Positions 44,852 through 54,559 of a DNA stretch of 64,000 bases are shown here, one piece after another. Origin of the DNA: Epiperipatus broadwayi (taxonomy: Eukaryota; Onychophora; Udeonychophora; Euonychophora; Peripatidae); the NCBI GenBank assembly GCA_028023455.1, contig JAQFVV010012536.1:1942001-2006000 (forward strand). The letters run 5' to 3'. Position numbers and translations under genes: made by a program. The notes below the pieces were generated by a model. It did no database searches, had not been told where the DNA came from, and saw only the letters and a program-made list of their open reading frames with translations. Each line of letters opens with the position of its first letter. Positions within the stretch are counted from its first letter, which is position 1.

Positions 44852-45895
44852 AACCACTAAACATCACATGATCATCATTCTTTATGCTTACACAAGCTGT
44901 TTAGAGAGGCAAAACTCTCCATACAGTAGCACTACTCAGTGCAAGCCAGAGTAATCAATGGATGCAGGAAGATTTGTGTATTAAATTCCTATCTAGTGCC
45001 TACTCATGCAATATCCCCAGACTAGTTTTTAGCTTTTGGCTTTCATCAGTGAGGAACCTTTGATCTGAGAGCACTGCACCTAGATCTTAGGATCTAATGC
45101 AACCCCCCAGCAGCCATCTTTTACATTACTAACTAACTAAAAATGTTGAGTCCAAAATGAAAACACAATAATGTTTTCAATTCAAGCTCATCAGCTTGTA
45201 TAGACATATAATTACCAATCCTGCCCAATAGGATTATTATGGTGACTGTAGTTATAGGAACAAAAGAGACCAAAAAGTATGGTTGCTGAACTGAGTTCAG
45301 ATCTATATAACAATACAAGCTAAACATCACATGATCACCATATAAGCTAATGAGATTGGATTGAAAATAGCATGTTTTCAAATTTTAGACTCATGGTTTT
45401 GTAGTTAAGTAAAGATAAAAGGTGGTTGCTGGAGAGTTGCATTAGATCCTAAGATCTAAGTACAGTGCTCTCAGATTCAAGGCTCCTCACTGATTAAAGC
45501 TACGAGCTAGAAACTAGTCTGGGGATATTGGGTGAGTAGGCAATAGATAGGGATTTTATGCACAAGCCTTCTGGCATGAGTGGAACTACTGTATGGAGAG
45601 TTTTGACTGTTTTAACTATACAAATCGAAAATATCTTTTCATTTTGGCTCAAAGCTTTATAGTTAGCTGATAAAGTAAACAGTGGCTACAGGAGAGTTAC
45701 ATTAGATTCTAAGATCTAGGTGCAATGCTCTCAGATCTAAGGCTCCTCACTGTTGAAAGCCACAAACTAGAAGCTAGTCTTGGGCTATTGGATAAGTAGA
45801 CACTAGATAGGGATTTTCTGCACAAACCTTCCTGCATCCATTGATTACTTTGGTCTGCACTGAGTGGTGCTACTGTATGGAGAGTTTTGCTTCTG
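44852..45895 (+). mobile_element. F1 foldback retrozyme copy k, longest
   Basis: Starts AACCACTAAAC, ends GAGAGTTTTGCTTCTG. The target duplication TAATGGAAAGATA is exact, at 44839-44851 and 45896-45908. Order: terminal module, arm, antisense hammerhead (45014-45055), B region, centre with a terminal-module fragment (45312-45335), B', hammerhead remnant with C17 at 45519, shortened arm, then a second B' and hammerhead remnant with C17 at 45779, arm. So the right half is itself a direct tandem, 260 bp between ribozyme sites. All three ribozymes carry core changes. Confidence 0.9.
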
Positions 45896-45909
45896 TAATG
45901 GAAAGATAA

Positions 45910-47340
45910 TATAATAGGATTAATCCTATATAAAAAATGGGAAAGCAACATTGCGAAGATTTTTTATATGTTTGACAGAGAGTTAAGATTAATTATTCAA
46001 CTCCATCAAAAATACCAAATATGGATAATTATAGATTTATGGGAGTTTGATTCTGATTAAAAGAAATAAAAGTTTGTGGGCAGAATGTTTTTGATCACAA
46101 TAAATAATATCTAAAAATCTCATAGAAGATTTTAATGCTAAGATTGAAAAACAGTCTGTAATCTTTTATAAGTAAACTGGGATATGAAGATAGAAGTAAA
46201 AAACATAAACATGAACTTTGCTGAAAAAGAAACTCTGGGATGACATAAATGTTAATAAATGAAAGAGCAAGAAGAATAAACTATTTTGATTAATAAGAAA
46301 TACACAGTATGTATTTTAAGATTGTAATATGCTTAAAAGATTCAAGATAGGAAGTTATCATTGGGTAATAAAACATGCAGAAATTACCAGTGAAGACAAT
46401 TTTAACAATTGATATATACTTGATATTCAGAAATATTTTTGTACTTACAATCATTTTAAAATAATAATTTAAATATGATTCATACTTGAATAAGATGAAG
46501 AAAAGGATAAGATACACTTTTAGGAATAGCTACCCAAACAGCAGGATGAATATGGAAGCAATTTTTTTTACAATTTGTATTACTAAAACATTGTAATGTA
46601 TGCAAAATATATATATATAAAGTAATTTAAAATGACTCATTTGAAACGTAGAATAACATGAATTTTATACAGAGGCATTAAAACATGTTAACTGGGACAT
46701 AAGAAAGTTAACAATAAAACGGCAAGGAAAACTGTAAAAGATAATAATTCTTAAATATAAAATGTGATAAAAAGCAAAAATATCACTATTACTAAAGACA
46801 AAGATGTAAAACCTGTAAGGAACTATATAATAATGAAGAAGAAAAAATAATCTGTGTAATTATGACATTGTTGGAATTTTTTAATTTAAGAAATGACATA
46901 TACAATCAAATCTACTAAGAGCGGAAAAGCTTTAAGAAGTGGTACAATTATTATAGATAATTTAAATACACAAGTGAAAAAACAAGAAGTTTTATCATAG
47001 ATATGTAGAAAATTTTAAATGATTAGAATATGTCATGTGATTTGCGGAAATGTTAATAAGTCATTGTTATTTAATCAAAAAAATTTGCAAATTACAATTA
47101 TATCAATCTTAAATTAGTTCGTAAGATCTGCAAAAAATTATAAAATATAATGAACATGAAATAAGGTAGGCAAATTTATATCCCATATTACATATAAAGA
47201 CAAAGTAGATAATGGATCAAATTTGAATACATTACATTACTATTAAAAGGATTATCTAAGATTTTTCAATTTGCCCTTATTTAAAAATATTTTTGCTAAG
47301 TGATTCTACCATAGATTATATAAAAGGACAGTTTAAAAAT
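45910..47340. other. AT-rich DNA, nothing recognised
   Basis: A-rich on the plus strand, no open frame above 75 codons, no family repeat recognised. Could be an old, unreadable insertion. Confidence 0.4.
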
Positions 47341-48065
47341 AGTTTTTAATAGGAAAACACAATATTCTTAATCAGAAGGTAATCAGCCTTTGACATGCAC
47401 TATTTGTTCATGTTACTAATTCACCAGGGTTATAGTGAGTATTCAAGACAATCTCAAACCCAAATGCAAGATAAATACTTTTTAAAAGATAAGAACAGCC
47501 ATCTTATCTTGATAACACCAATGAGTTAATAACATGACTAAATAGCACATGTTGAAGGCTGATTCTCTTCTCATTAAGAATTACTAATGAAAACTGTGCT
47601 GGTAAATTATGTTATTACATAGATTCTAAAATCATCGAATATTTACCAGTTACAAATTTGAAAATTTCACTGGATTTAATTATAAATTAATAATGTAATG
47701 GTTGTCAAGCATTGTTAGCCAAGAGGTCATCGCACCCACCTTGCAAGCAAGTAGTTGGTTGCAGACGGGTGTGGGTTCATGTCCCGGCTGATGCTATGAC
47801 ATATGAAAATAATGGATGTAAAAGTTACAAAGATTAAATCTTCATGCTCTCATTCCAGAATGCTTTAGATTAGCCTATATAATTATATTTAGGTATAAAA
47901 ATAAGATATCCATTCTCATCTTTTAAAAGTCTCTAGCTTGCGTTTGGGTTTGAGATTGTCTTGTATACTCACTATAACATTGGTGAGTTAGTAACATAAG
48001 TAAGCAGTGCATATCAAAAACGGATTATTTTCTGATTAAGAATTACTAACAAATACTGCATTTGT
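47340..48065. mobile_element. Nested inverted repeat related to M8
   Basis: Arm 47350-47475 (CTTAATCAGAA, ATGCACTATTTG, TATAGTGAGTATTCAAGACA) pairs with 47925-48060 in inverted orientation. A further partial arm is at 47510-47640. The right side also shares TTCATGCTCTCATT and GCTTGCGTTTGGG blocks with the repeat at 18470-19655. A SINE (47706-47812) is inserted in the middle. Confidence 0.65.
47706..47812 (+). mobile_element. tRNA-derived SINE (class II head)
   Basis: GTTAGCCAAGAGGTCATCGC, CTTGCAAGCAAGTAG, GTGGGTTCATGTCCCGGC, TGATGCTATGACATATG and a short A tail. Confidence 0.85.
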
Positions 48066-48523
48066 AAATTATGTTAATTAAAGAAAACACAATATATAAA
48101 ATGTTTCAAAATGAATAATGAATAGAAAATATCTTCTTAATATATTTCTTTAAGCTTAATTATTATCATATAGTTGCTATCATTTTAATTAAATTTTTAT
48201 CTTTATTGTGTATAGTGAATAAAAATTAGCTAATAATTTTTTTCCACAACAACAATCTCACTAAGAAGTCCTAAAATTCATTTTATCTTATTACTTTGTT
48301 TAGATCATATGCTTGATTATTGTAGTATAATCTTCAATACTTTCTTTTCCTCTTATTATATGTTTGATTATTGTTAATAAATATAGTTTATCTGAATTAA
48401 AACTTTGCAGTCTCTATTATTGTAAATATATTATTTAATGAAAATGATTATTACAAACAATTTAAATAAGAAAAGATTTCTTGTTCTTTGTTCTCAATAT
48501 TTATTATCATCTTTTCCTCCTAT

Positions 48524-48561
48524 TATATATATATATATTTATTATCATCTTTTCCTCCTAT

Positions 48562-48594
<33 letters not shown>

Positions 48595-48595
48595 T
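48524..48595. repeat. TA/TG microsatellite with 40-bp duplication
   Basis: TTATTATCATCTTTTCCTCC occurs twice (from about 48501 and 48540), each followed by a TA run; the second run continues into a GT run (48579-48592). Confidence 0.85.
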
Positions 48596-48660
48596 TAAAT
48601 ATCATGTTATTTTAGAAAAATCCCAGTCCTATGTTAATATATAGTGAATAATGAAAATAT

Positions 48661-49106
48661 TTATATATATATTACTTATAATCAATCTTCACATATACAC
48701 TTTAATGCAAATTTTTTTAATATAATTTCTTTAATTTCCTAACAGTTTCGACTGTCCTGCAGTCTTCATCAGAGCACTTCTATAACCTTTCCCTTCCTTT
48801 TCCATATATACACTTTAATGCAAATTCTTTTAATATAATTTCTTTAATTTCCTAACAGTTTTGACTGTCCTGCAGTCTTCATCAGAGCACTTGTATAACC
48901 TTCCTAAAGGAAGAGGACAGTTATACAAGTGCTCTGATGAAGACTGCAGGATAGTTGAAACTGTTAAGAAATTGGAAAGGAAGGTTATACAAGTATTTGG
49001 ATGAAAACTGCAGGACAATCAAAACTGTTAGGAAATTAAAGTAATTATATAAAAAAAATTTGCATTAAAGTGTATATGTAGAGATTGATTATAAGTAATA
49101 TATATT
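48661..49106. mobile_element. Palindromic MITE (M3) with internal duplication
   Basis: ATTACTTATAATCAATCT at the left is mirrored by AGATTGATTATAAGTAAT at the right. The TTTAATGCAAA, CTAACAGTTTxGACTGTCC and TGCAGTCTTCATCAGAGCAC blocks occur twice on the left arm and, inverted, twice on the right arm. The CTGATGA..GxxGAAAC string looks like a hammerhead core but has no stem I or cleavage site. Confidence 0.8.
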
Positions 49107-49109
49107 GTA

Positions 49110-49510
49110 ATGGTCAAAATGAACAGATAGCCACATAAATCACCACTAGGGACTTAAACCACCACAACTCATTTCAACCTATATACTGCCTCATTTTTTT
49201 TCTGTCTCGGTGATCAGGGAGAGGTAGAGACTCTTAAAACAGTTTATTGACTTCATTGTGGCAAACAAGACACACAATGCAATGTATATATAAAATACAG
49301 ACACTTTATTAGTAATTAAAGTTACAAACAAATAAATAAAATTAGTGACTACAGCTTAATTAGGTTGTTAGACTTATGAGATAGGGAAATTACATTAATT
49401 GATGATTCCATATATAAAAGTTTCAATATATAACAGACATATAATAAGGGACTTTGAGTGATGAACATATTTGATCTTTGGGGCAAATATCCCTTAAGCA
49501 TGTACATGAT
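49110..49510. other. AT-rich DNA, nothing recognised
   Basis: No gene or repeat family recognised upstream of the TRIM-like element. Confidence 0.4.
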
Positions 49511-49516
49511 AATAAT

Positions 49517-49857
49517 TGTAGTGTTTTGTAAAATGGCAGACATGTTTGTGCACTCCAGAAAAAACTAGAATTTATTCGTAAGGCTATTTTTAGATCACAC
49601 TCTGATAGCTGAGGAATTTAATTAGTGCATTGACATAATGGTGATCGACAATTCCTAGAAATATTTGCTAATTACAAATGTTTTTAGATAAGAGACGTTA
49701 CCTTATTGGTCAGTGCATTGATTGATCATTGCAGACCGATTCGTTGGAGAGCACTCGTTGGAAAAGAACAGCGTGGGAATTGTATAAAGTTATTTGCTGA
49801 CCACACAGTATGACTTGCAGTTATAACATTGGCACAGTTGTAAGTGCGGATATAACA
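49517..49857 (+). repeat. LTR1 of the TRIM-like element (deleted form)
   Basis: 341 bp. Compared with LTR2 it lacks 414 bp between TGATCATTGCAG and ACCxATTCGTTGGAGAGCAC. The deletion joins two TCATTGCAG copies present in the full LTR, which points to microhomology or replication slippage. Confidence 0.9.
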
Positions 49858-49858
49858 T

Positions 49859-49880
49859 TGGCGCAGACTCATTAGGAACC
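49859..49880 (+). promoter_or_regulatory. Primer-binding site
   Basis: TGGCGCAGACTCATTAGG begins one base after LTR1; TGG complements the CCA end of a tRNA primer. Primer tRNA not identified. Confidence 0.75.
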
Positions 49881-49962
49881 TGTAAGTAGCAAATAAGTTT
49901 TGAATTACATGTTTAGCCATTTACGTGATGAAACATCAAGGAATTGCAACATACGTTTTTCT

Positions 49963-49978
49963 AGAGTGGAGGGAGGTG
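49963..49978 (+). promoter_or_regulatory. Polypurine tract
   Basis: AGAGTGGAGGGAGGTG lies immediately upstream of LTR2, as expected for the plus-strand primer. Confidence 0.8.
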
Positions 49979-50733
49979 TGTAGTGTTTTGTAAAATGGCA
50001 GACATGTTTGTGCACTCCAGAAAAAACTAGAATTTATTCGTAAGGCTATTTTTAGATCACGCTCTGATAGCTGAGGAATTTAATTAGTGCATTGATGTAA
50101 TGGTGATCGACAATTCCTAGAAATATTTGCTAATTACAAATGTTTCTAGATAAGAAACGTTACCTTATTGGTCAGTGCTTTGATTGATCATTGCAGTTGT
50201 CAGAGAGTGATAAGAAGACTGGGTAACATCTAGCAGTGTAATATAGACAGCAGTAGAGAGCAGTCAAGCAGTATTGAGTAAGCAGTATTTAAGTAGATAT
50301 CTCATGCCAGTGCTGGCGGTTAATGATCAGCACCCAGTGGAAATGTAGTTCATGGGTGTAGCTGAGAGACCGCAGTGGAGATATTCAGAGCATTCGTTGG
50401 AGAGCTTCGTTGCAGACCAATTCATTGGAGAGCTTCATTGCAGACCAATTCGTTTGGAGAGCTTTGTGGCAGACCAATTCGTTGGAGAGCATTCGTTGCA
50501 GACCAATTCAGCAGAGAGATTGCAGACCAATTCGTTGGAGAGCTTCGTTGCAGACCAATTCGTTGGAGAGCGTTCATTGCAGACCAATTCGTTGGAGAGT
50601 TTCATTGCAGACCAATTCGTTGGAGAGCACTCATTGGAAAAGAACAGCGTGGGAATTGTATAAAGTTATTTGCTGACCGCACAGTATGACTTGCAGTTAT
50701 AACATTGGCACAGTTGTAAGTGCGGATATAACA
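49979..50733 (+). repeat. LTR2 of the TRIM-like element (full length)
   Basis: 755 bp, with an internal array of ~28-bp repeats at 50384-50640. It carries the promoter-proximal and terminal segments seen in LTR1 plus the 414 bp missing there. Confidence 0.9.
50384..50640 (+). repeat. ~28-bp tandem repeat inside LTR2
   Basis: GCAGACCAATTC occurs at 50412, 50440, 50469, 50498, 50522, 50550, 50579 and 50607 (spacings 28, 29, 29, 24, 28, 29, 28). Unit lengths that are not multiples of three, with no stop in any phase, leave all three forward frames open for about 90-100 codons. These frames are by-products of the repeat, not genes. Confidence 0.9.
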
Positions 50734-50739
50734 ATAATT

Positions 50740-52100
50740 ATAAGTTAAGATAAGTTTAATTAACTCTAGAAAATACAGTTAAATAGATAAATGCATAACT
50801 CTCATGAGCATGACCACTAAAGGCTGAAATATCAAGCTTTAATATGCACAAGGGATAAGGAAGACAGTACTGAGTTGCTAAAGTAATAAATAAATCCAGT
50901 GACAAGGTAGACTGGAATATGCTCGCCTCCGCGAGTTCATATCCAAGTCTCTAAGAAATAAATGGACAACTGGTAGGAAGGAATAACCGTCTTCCTATAA
51001 TAATTAATAAATTTCACCAACAGGCAAGAGCGATTTACTACCCAATTTGTGATACAAAAACGAAGGTCCACTGGGTCTGAAATAGAAAGGAATATTCCCG
51101 CATTTGCGTAGATTATATTCAAAAGGGGGACCCAGTTATTCTATATTCAGAAACAGGGATATACACCTGCTGAAGAAACGCAATAAAAATAATCATGAAA
51201 TTAGTCAACCCACTAATAATATATATATATAAAATAACAAATATTTGGACTTAAATTTAATCTATAAAACGTAAAGGGTCATGCCATAAGTTTATCATAT
51301 GCGGATATCTATTTTATAGGCTAAATCAAGGCCTACGCAGTTATGATATATAATAAAATGTTTTATAAAGAAATTAATCCCTGCTTAATCAGAGATCCGC
51401 CCATAGGTCTTACATATAGATGGAAATATCGATACGATAACCTACGACGATAATATTAAATTTGAATTAAAAGTTTTAAAGAAAAAACTATCGTATCGTA
51501 TAGTACACATATATGTTTGTCAAAAGTAAAAAAACGAAGTTTTAACTTTCAACTTCGAACATAAAAATTTTATTTAAAAAACAAACTGCAGATTGTTTCT
51601 AAATCACCCGTATGCAATATACATATATAATTGTACCTGCCCAAAACAGAAAATAAAATTTTTTTTTAACACTCAATCTTAATTTTCATTTCAAAAAAAG
51701 TTATATACAGTATAAATCATTATTATTGCGTTAATGGCTGAATATTTTGAAAGAACAGATTTTAAACTGACAAGTTTAAAATCGCAAATAAATAAATCGA
51801 GGAAGCAAAAAAGCAGAATATTAGAGAGGTCTTTATCATTTGAAATTTATAGTTAAATTAAGTTACCATTTTACCAGACCTTCACGAAGGATTTTTGACA
51901 AACAGTAGAATTGGTTGGTTGGTCACTCAGTGAGATTATATATTGGGGGCTTCCCTTTTCATGGCGACGGCATAGCATGTCAGCAACATAGATGGTCAAA
52001 GGTAAGCAAAGACTTTATCGGCCTAGCATTCTATAAGTTCAGGGAACTCCATACTCAGCTGTACTGGGGCTGGGCCGAGAAATTATGGTGATCTTACTCG
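50740..52100. other. Unassigned region with more CpG than its surroundings
   Basis: CG dinucleotides are visibly commoner here (for example CTCGCCTCCGCGAG near 50921, ATCGATACGATAACC near 51429). An inverted repeat ACGATAG..CTATCGT type and repeated TATCGTATCGTATAG occur near 51425-51510. No open frame above 61 codons, no family motif. Could be a young or unmethylated element, or host regulatory DNA. Confidence 0.35.
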
Positions 52101-52103
52101 TAG

Positions 52104-52215
52104 CGTGAGCCGAGAGGTTAGCGCAGCCGCCTTGCAAGCAAGCAGTTGTTTCAGACGGTTGTTGCGGGTTCGCCTTCCGGCCGATGCTATGACATATGAG
52201 AAGAAAAAAAATTTA
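52104..52215 (+). mobile_element. tRNA-derived SINE (class II head), best preserved
   Basis: GTGAGCCGAGAGGTTAGCGC A-box region, CCTTGCAAGCAAGCAG, TTGCGGGTTCGCCTTCCGG B box, CCGATGCTATGACATATGAG and an A-rich tail. It keeps more CpG than the other copies, suggesting recent insertion. Confidence 0.9.
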
Positions 52216-52219
52216 ACAA

Positions 52220-52720
52220 TTTAAAAAAAAACTTTACAAAAAAACTTTTCAAAACTACTAGAAGTATGCAGTAACTAACTCTCCAAGAATTGTACTCTTT
52301 TTGAAGTTTACAGTAGTAACTAACTAATCCCTTCTTCTTTTACCTCTCTCTATGTATAGCTCAAAACAAAGGCCGACTGTTCTCTAAATTAATTAATTAA
52401 TTAAACTTAAGTAAAATTCTTTTCTTTATTATCTATTGATTAGAATCTTAATGCAATTTAATTTTGAAATTTTATTAATTGGATTTCTTAATTAAATTTC
52501 GTCTTTGATTTTATCTGATTCTACAATAATTATATGTTTTGTCACCTTTTCCCTAAATAATTACAAAAATTAGAATTTAATTTATACATTAAAAAATTTC
52601 AATATTTTCAAATTAATAGCAAATATATATGTATATATGTATATGTATATACGATGTGTATATATATGACTGCTTCAATATATGAAGGAATGCAAAAAAA
52701 GTAAAGGAGAAGATATAAGA
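52220..52720. other. AT-rich DNA, nothing recognised
   Basis: No gene or family repeat. Short ATGTATAT microsatellite near 52630. Confidence 0.4.
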
Positions 52721-52730
52721 ACAATGAAAG

Positions 52731-52778
52731 TTATGTGCTAGCTTAAGAGATGGTGATCATGTGGTGTTTAGTGGTTTA
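52731..52778 (-). mobile_element. F1 copy l, terminal module only (48 bp)
   Basis: TTATGTGCTAGC through GTTTAGTGGTTTA, i.e. only the 48-bp terminal module. Flanked by the exact duplication ACAATGAAAG at 52721-52730 and 52779-52788. Confidence 0.85.
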
Positions 52779-52799
52779 ACAATGAAAGTAGTAAATTGT

Positions 52800-53300
52800 A
52801 AATGTTTTTTTTGCATTCAAAAGGTGAATCTCTGTTAAATGCAATCTCTTGTAATATACAGATAAAGTGCTGCAGTAAAAATACAAGTTTTAAGAAAGCA
52901 AGGACTCAATTTTTCCTATATTTCTTATTATAATAGACTCTTCCGAGTCCAGTCAAATGTTATACATTAATAATTTTTAATTGATAATATGGTTAAAATA
53001 TTTAAAAATATATTATTATAATTATGTTAATTATTTAGTCTATTAACATCTGATTGTGATTTTTCTAAAATAAAATATAACCGATGCTTCTATGTATTTA
53101 AAAATATTTTATTCATATCATCTGTTAAAAATTATTAATTCATAACATTCGACTGAAAGTGGAAGAGTCTATTATAATAAGGGAAGTTGTGAGACTGTTT
53201 CCTTAAAACTTGTATATGTTTACTATAACTACTTATCTTTGTATTATAACAAGAGATTGCAGTTTGAAGAGGTTCCCCTTTTGAATGCAAAAAACATTGG
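52800..53300. mobile_element. Palindromic MITE (M5)
   Basis: AAATGTTTTTTTTGCATTCA at 52801 is mirrored by TGAATGCAAAAAACATT ending at 53297. Inner arms 52890-52985 (ACAAGTTTTAAG, TTATAATAGACTCTTCC, TTAATAATTTTTAA) pair with 53125-53222. The centre segment TATTAACATCTGAxTGTGA (53040) is repeated in direct orientation at 53309, outside the right end. Confidence 0.75.
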
Positions 53301-53433
53301 TCACTGTTTATTAACATCTGACTGTGACTTTTCTAAAATAAAATATAACAGATATTTCCATATATTCAAAAATGTTTCACCTGTATCATCTGTTAAAATT
53401 TTTAAATATATATATATTTAATGGATGATTAGA

Positions 53434-53674
53434 TGGAAATATTTGATATGTGGAATTATCCATTTATAATTACTTAATTAGAAAGCACTTAACTTAGAAC
53501 ATCAGCCAATGAAAGCTAACTGCTCCAGGCTAAGCATCCTCCTTCTGAATGCAATTATCCTGACGGTTTTCTTTCACTCAGTCTGGGGCAATTAGTTTTC
53601 ATTGGCTGCTGTTTTAAATTAAGTACTTTCTAATTAAGCAATTATAAATTGATAACTCTACACATTAAATATTT

Positions 53675-53682
<8 letters not shown>
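53434..53682. mobile_element. Palindromic MITE (M4), complete
   Basis: TGGAAATATTTGATATGTGG at the left is mirrored by TTAAATATTTCCA at the right. The arms pair through TTTATAATTACTTAATTAG, AAAGxACTTAA and CAGCCAATGAAA to a ~60-bp centre. A half copy is at 54432-54545. A TA microsatellite follows. Confidence 0.8.

Positions 53683-53716
<34 letters not shown>
53683..53716. repeat. (AT)n microsatellite
   Basis: Perfect AT run at the right edge of M4. Confidence 0.95.
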
Positions 53717-53718
<2 letters not shown>

Positions 53719-54019
53719 AAATACACTTATTCAAAATGAAAATATTAGCTAACAACAAATTAAAAGACTTATTATTAATGGTTTTTCTGGCAATTTCAAT
53801 TTATCAGGGAAACTTTTGGTAATCAATTTTTAAATTTGCTATTGGCATGTATTTTATTTTTGAATAAATGTATTTGGTTTTACAATATTGACTAGTATAC
53901 ATTTAAGCATTTGTTATATGTATGTAATGTACCTCAATGAAAAGGTGATTGGCTATCTCTCAAAGCCACAGTGCCATATCAGATCTTGTGCATGTACTAT
54001 ATAGCAACATAATTTATGT

Positions 54020-54300
54020 CTTAACTTCAAAAGTTTTAAGGTGCTAGCATGTCTGTATCATGAGTAATCACATTAAATGTGACAATATTTTTCAAACCTT
54101 AACCCACAATGGAACAATGCAGTAATATTTGACATTTAAATCACAAAAAAATGCTTCTGAAACATTTGAAGTCATTCAAACTGTATATAGTAATATAGAC
54201 ATGAGTTGTGAGAACATAGTTTTGCAAACTTTATTATGATCTAGAAAAGTATGAAACATGTATTTCATTTTATCACTGATGATCCAGACACATTATCACT
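54020..54300 (-). mobile_element. Diverged MITE (M10), copy 2
   Basis: Minus-strand blocks TTTCATACTTT, ACAGTTTGAATGACTTCAAA, TGTTCCATTGTGGGTTAAGG and TGCTAGCACCTTAAAACTT match 15975-16225 and 59126-59445. Confidence 0.5.
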
Positions 54301-54431
54301 TTAAATATTTTGTGGTTAATATCTCAATTATTTTACAATGCATTACATGCATTAATTCAGAGATGGGGCTTCAGACATAAAAAAACAGTCACCTTTTTAC
54401 TAGAATACACACTATGTACATATGTAGTATT

Positions 54432-54545
54432 TAACATGTGGAGTAATCCATTTATAATTACTTAATTAGAAAGCACTTTGTGTAGAACAGTAGCTCCTGA
54501 AAGCTAACTGCCTCAGGCCAAGAGTTAGAATAAAACTGTCAGGTT
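54432..54545. mobile_element. Half copy of the M4 MITE
   Basis: ACATGTGGAGTAATCC, TTTATAATTACTTAATTAG, AAAGCACTT and GAAAGCTAACTGC match the left arm of 53434-53682; right arm missing. Confidence 0.7.
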
Positions 54546-54559
54546 GAGATATATATAAC

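Larger units (their letters stand above)
49517..50733 (+). mobile_element. TRIM-like miniature LTR retrotransposon
   Basis: Two LTRs (49517-49857 and 49979-50733) start TGTAGTGTTTTG and end GCGGATATAACA. A 5-bp target duplication ATAAT flanks the whole (49512-49516 and 50734-50738). The interior is only 121 bp: a primer-binding site directly after LTR1 and a purine tract directly before LTR2. No gag or pol, so it would depend on enzymes from another LTR element. The 5-bp duplication fits Ty3/gypsy-type or similar integrases. LTR identity is high outside the deleted part of LTR1, so the insertion is fairly young. Confidence 0.9.

Noticed and set aside
48745-48980. CTGATGA..GAAAC hammerhead-like string in MITE M3
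   Set aside because: The core letters and a possible stem II fit, but there is no stem I partner and no paired stem III with a cleavage base; such strings are common stem motifs in animal transposons.
49736-49920. 64-codon minus frame in LTR1/TRIM interior
   Set aside because: Crosses the primer-binding site on the antisense strand; no family features.
50352-50689. Three overlapping repeat proteins
   Set aside because: By-products of a ~28-bp repeat inside an LTR.
50900-51130. Nuclear copy of mitochondrial DNA
   Set aside because: Composition suggested it, but no mitochondrial gene or rRNA motif could be read.
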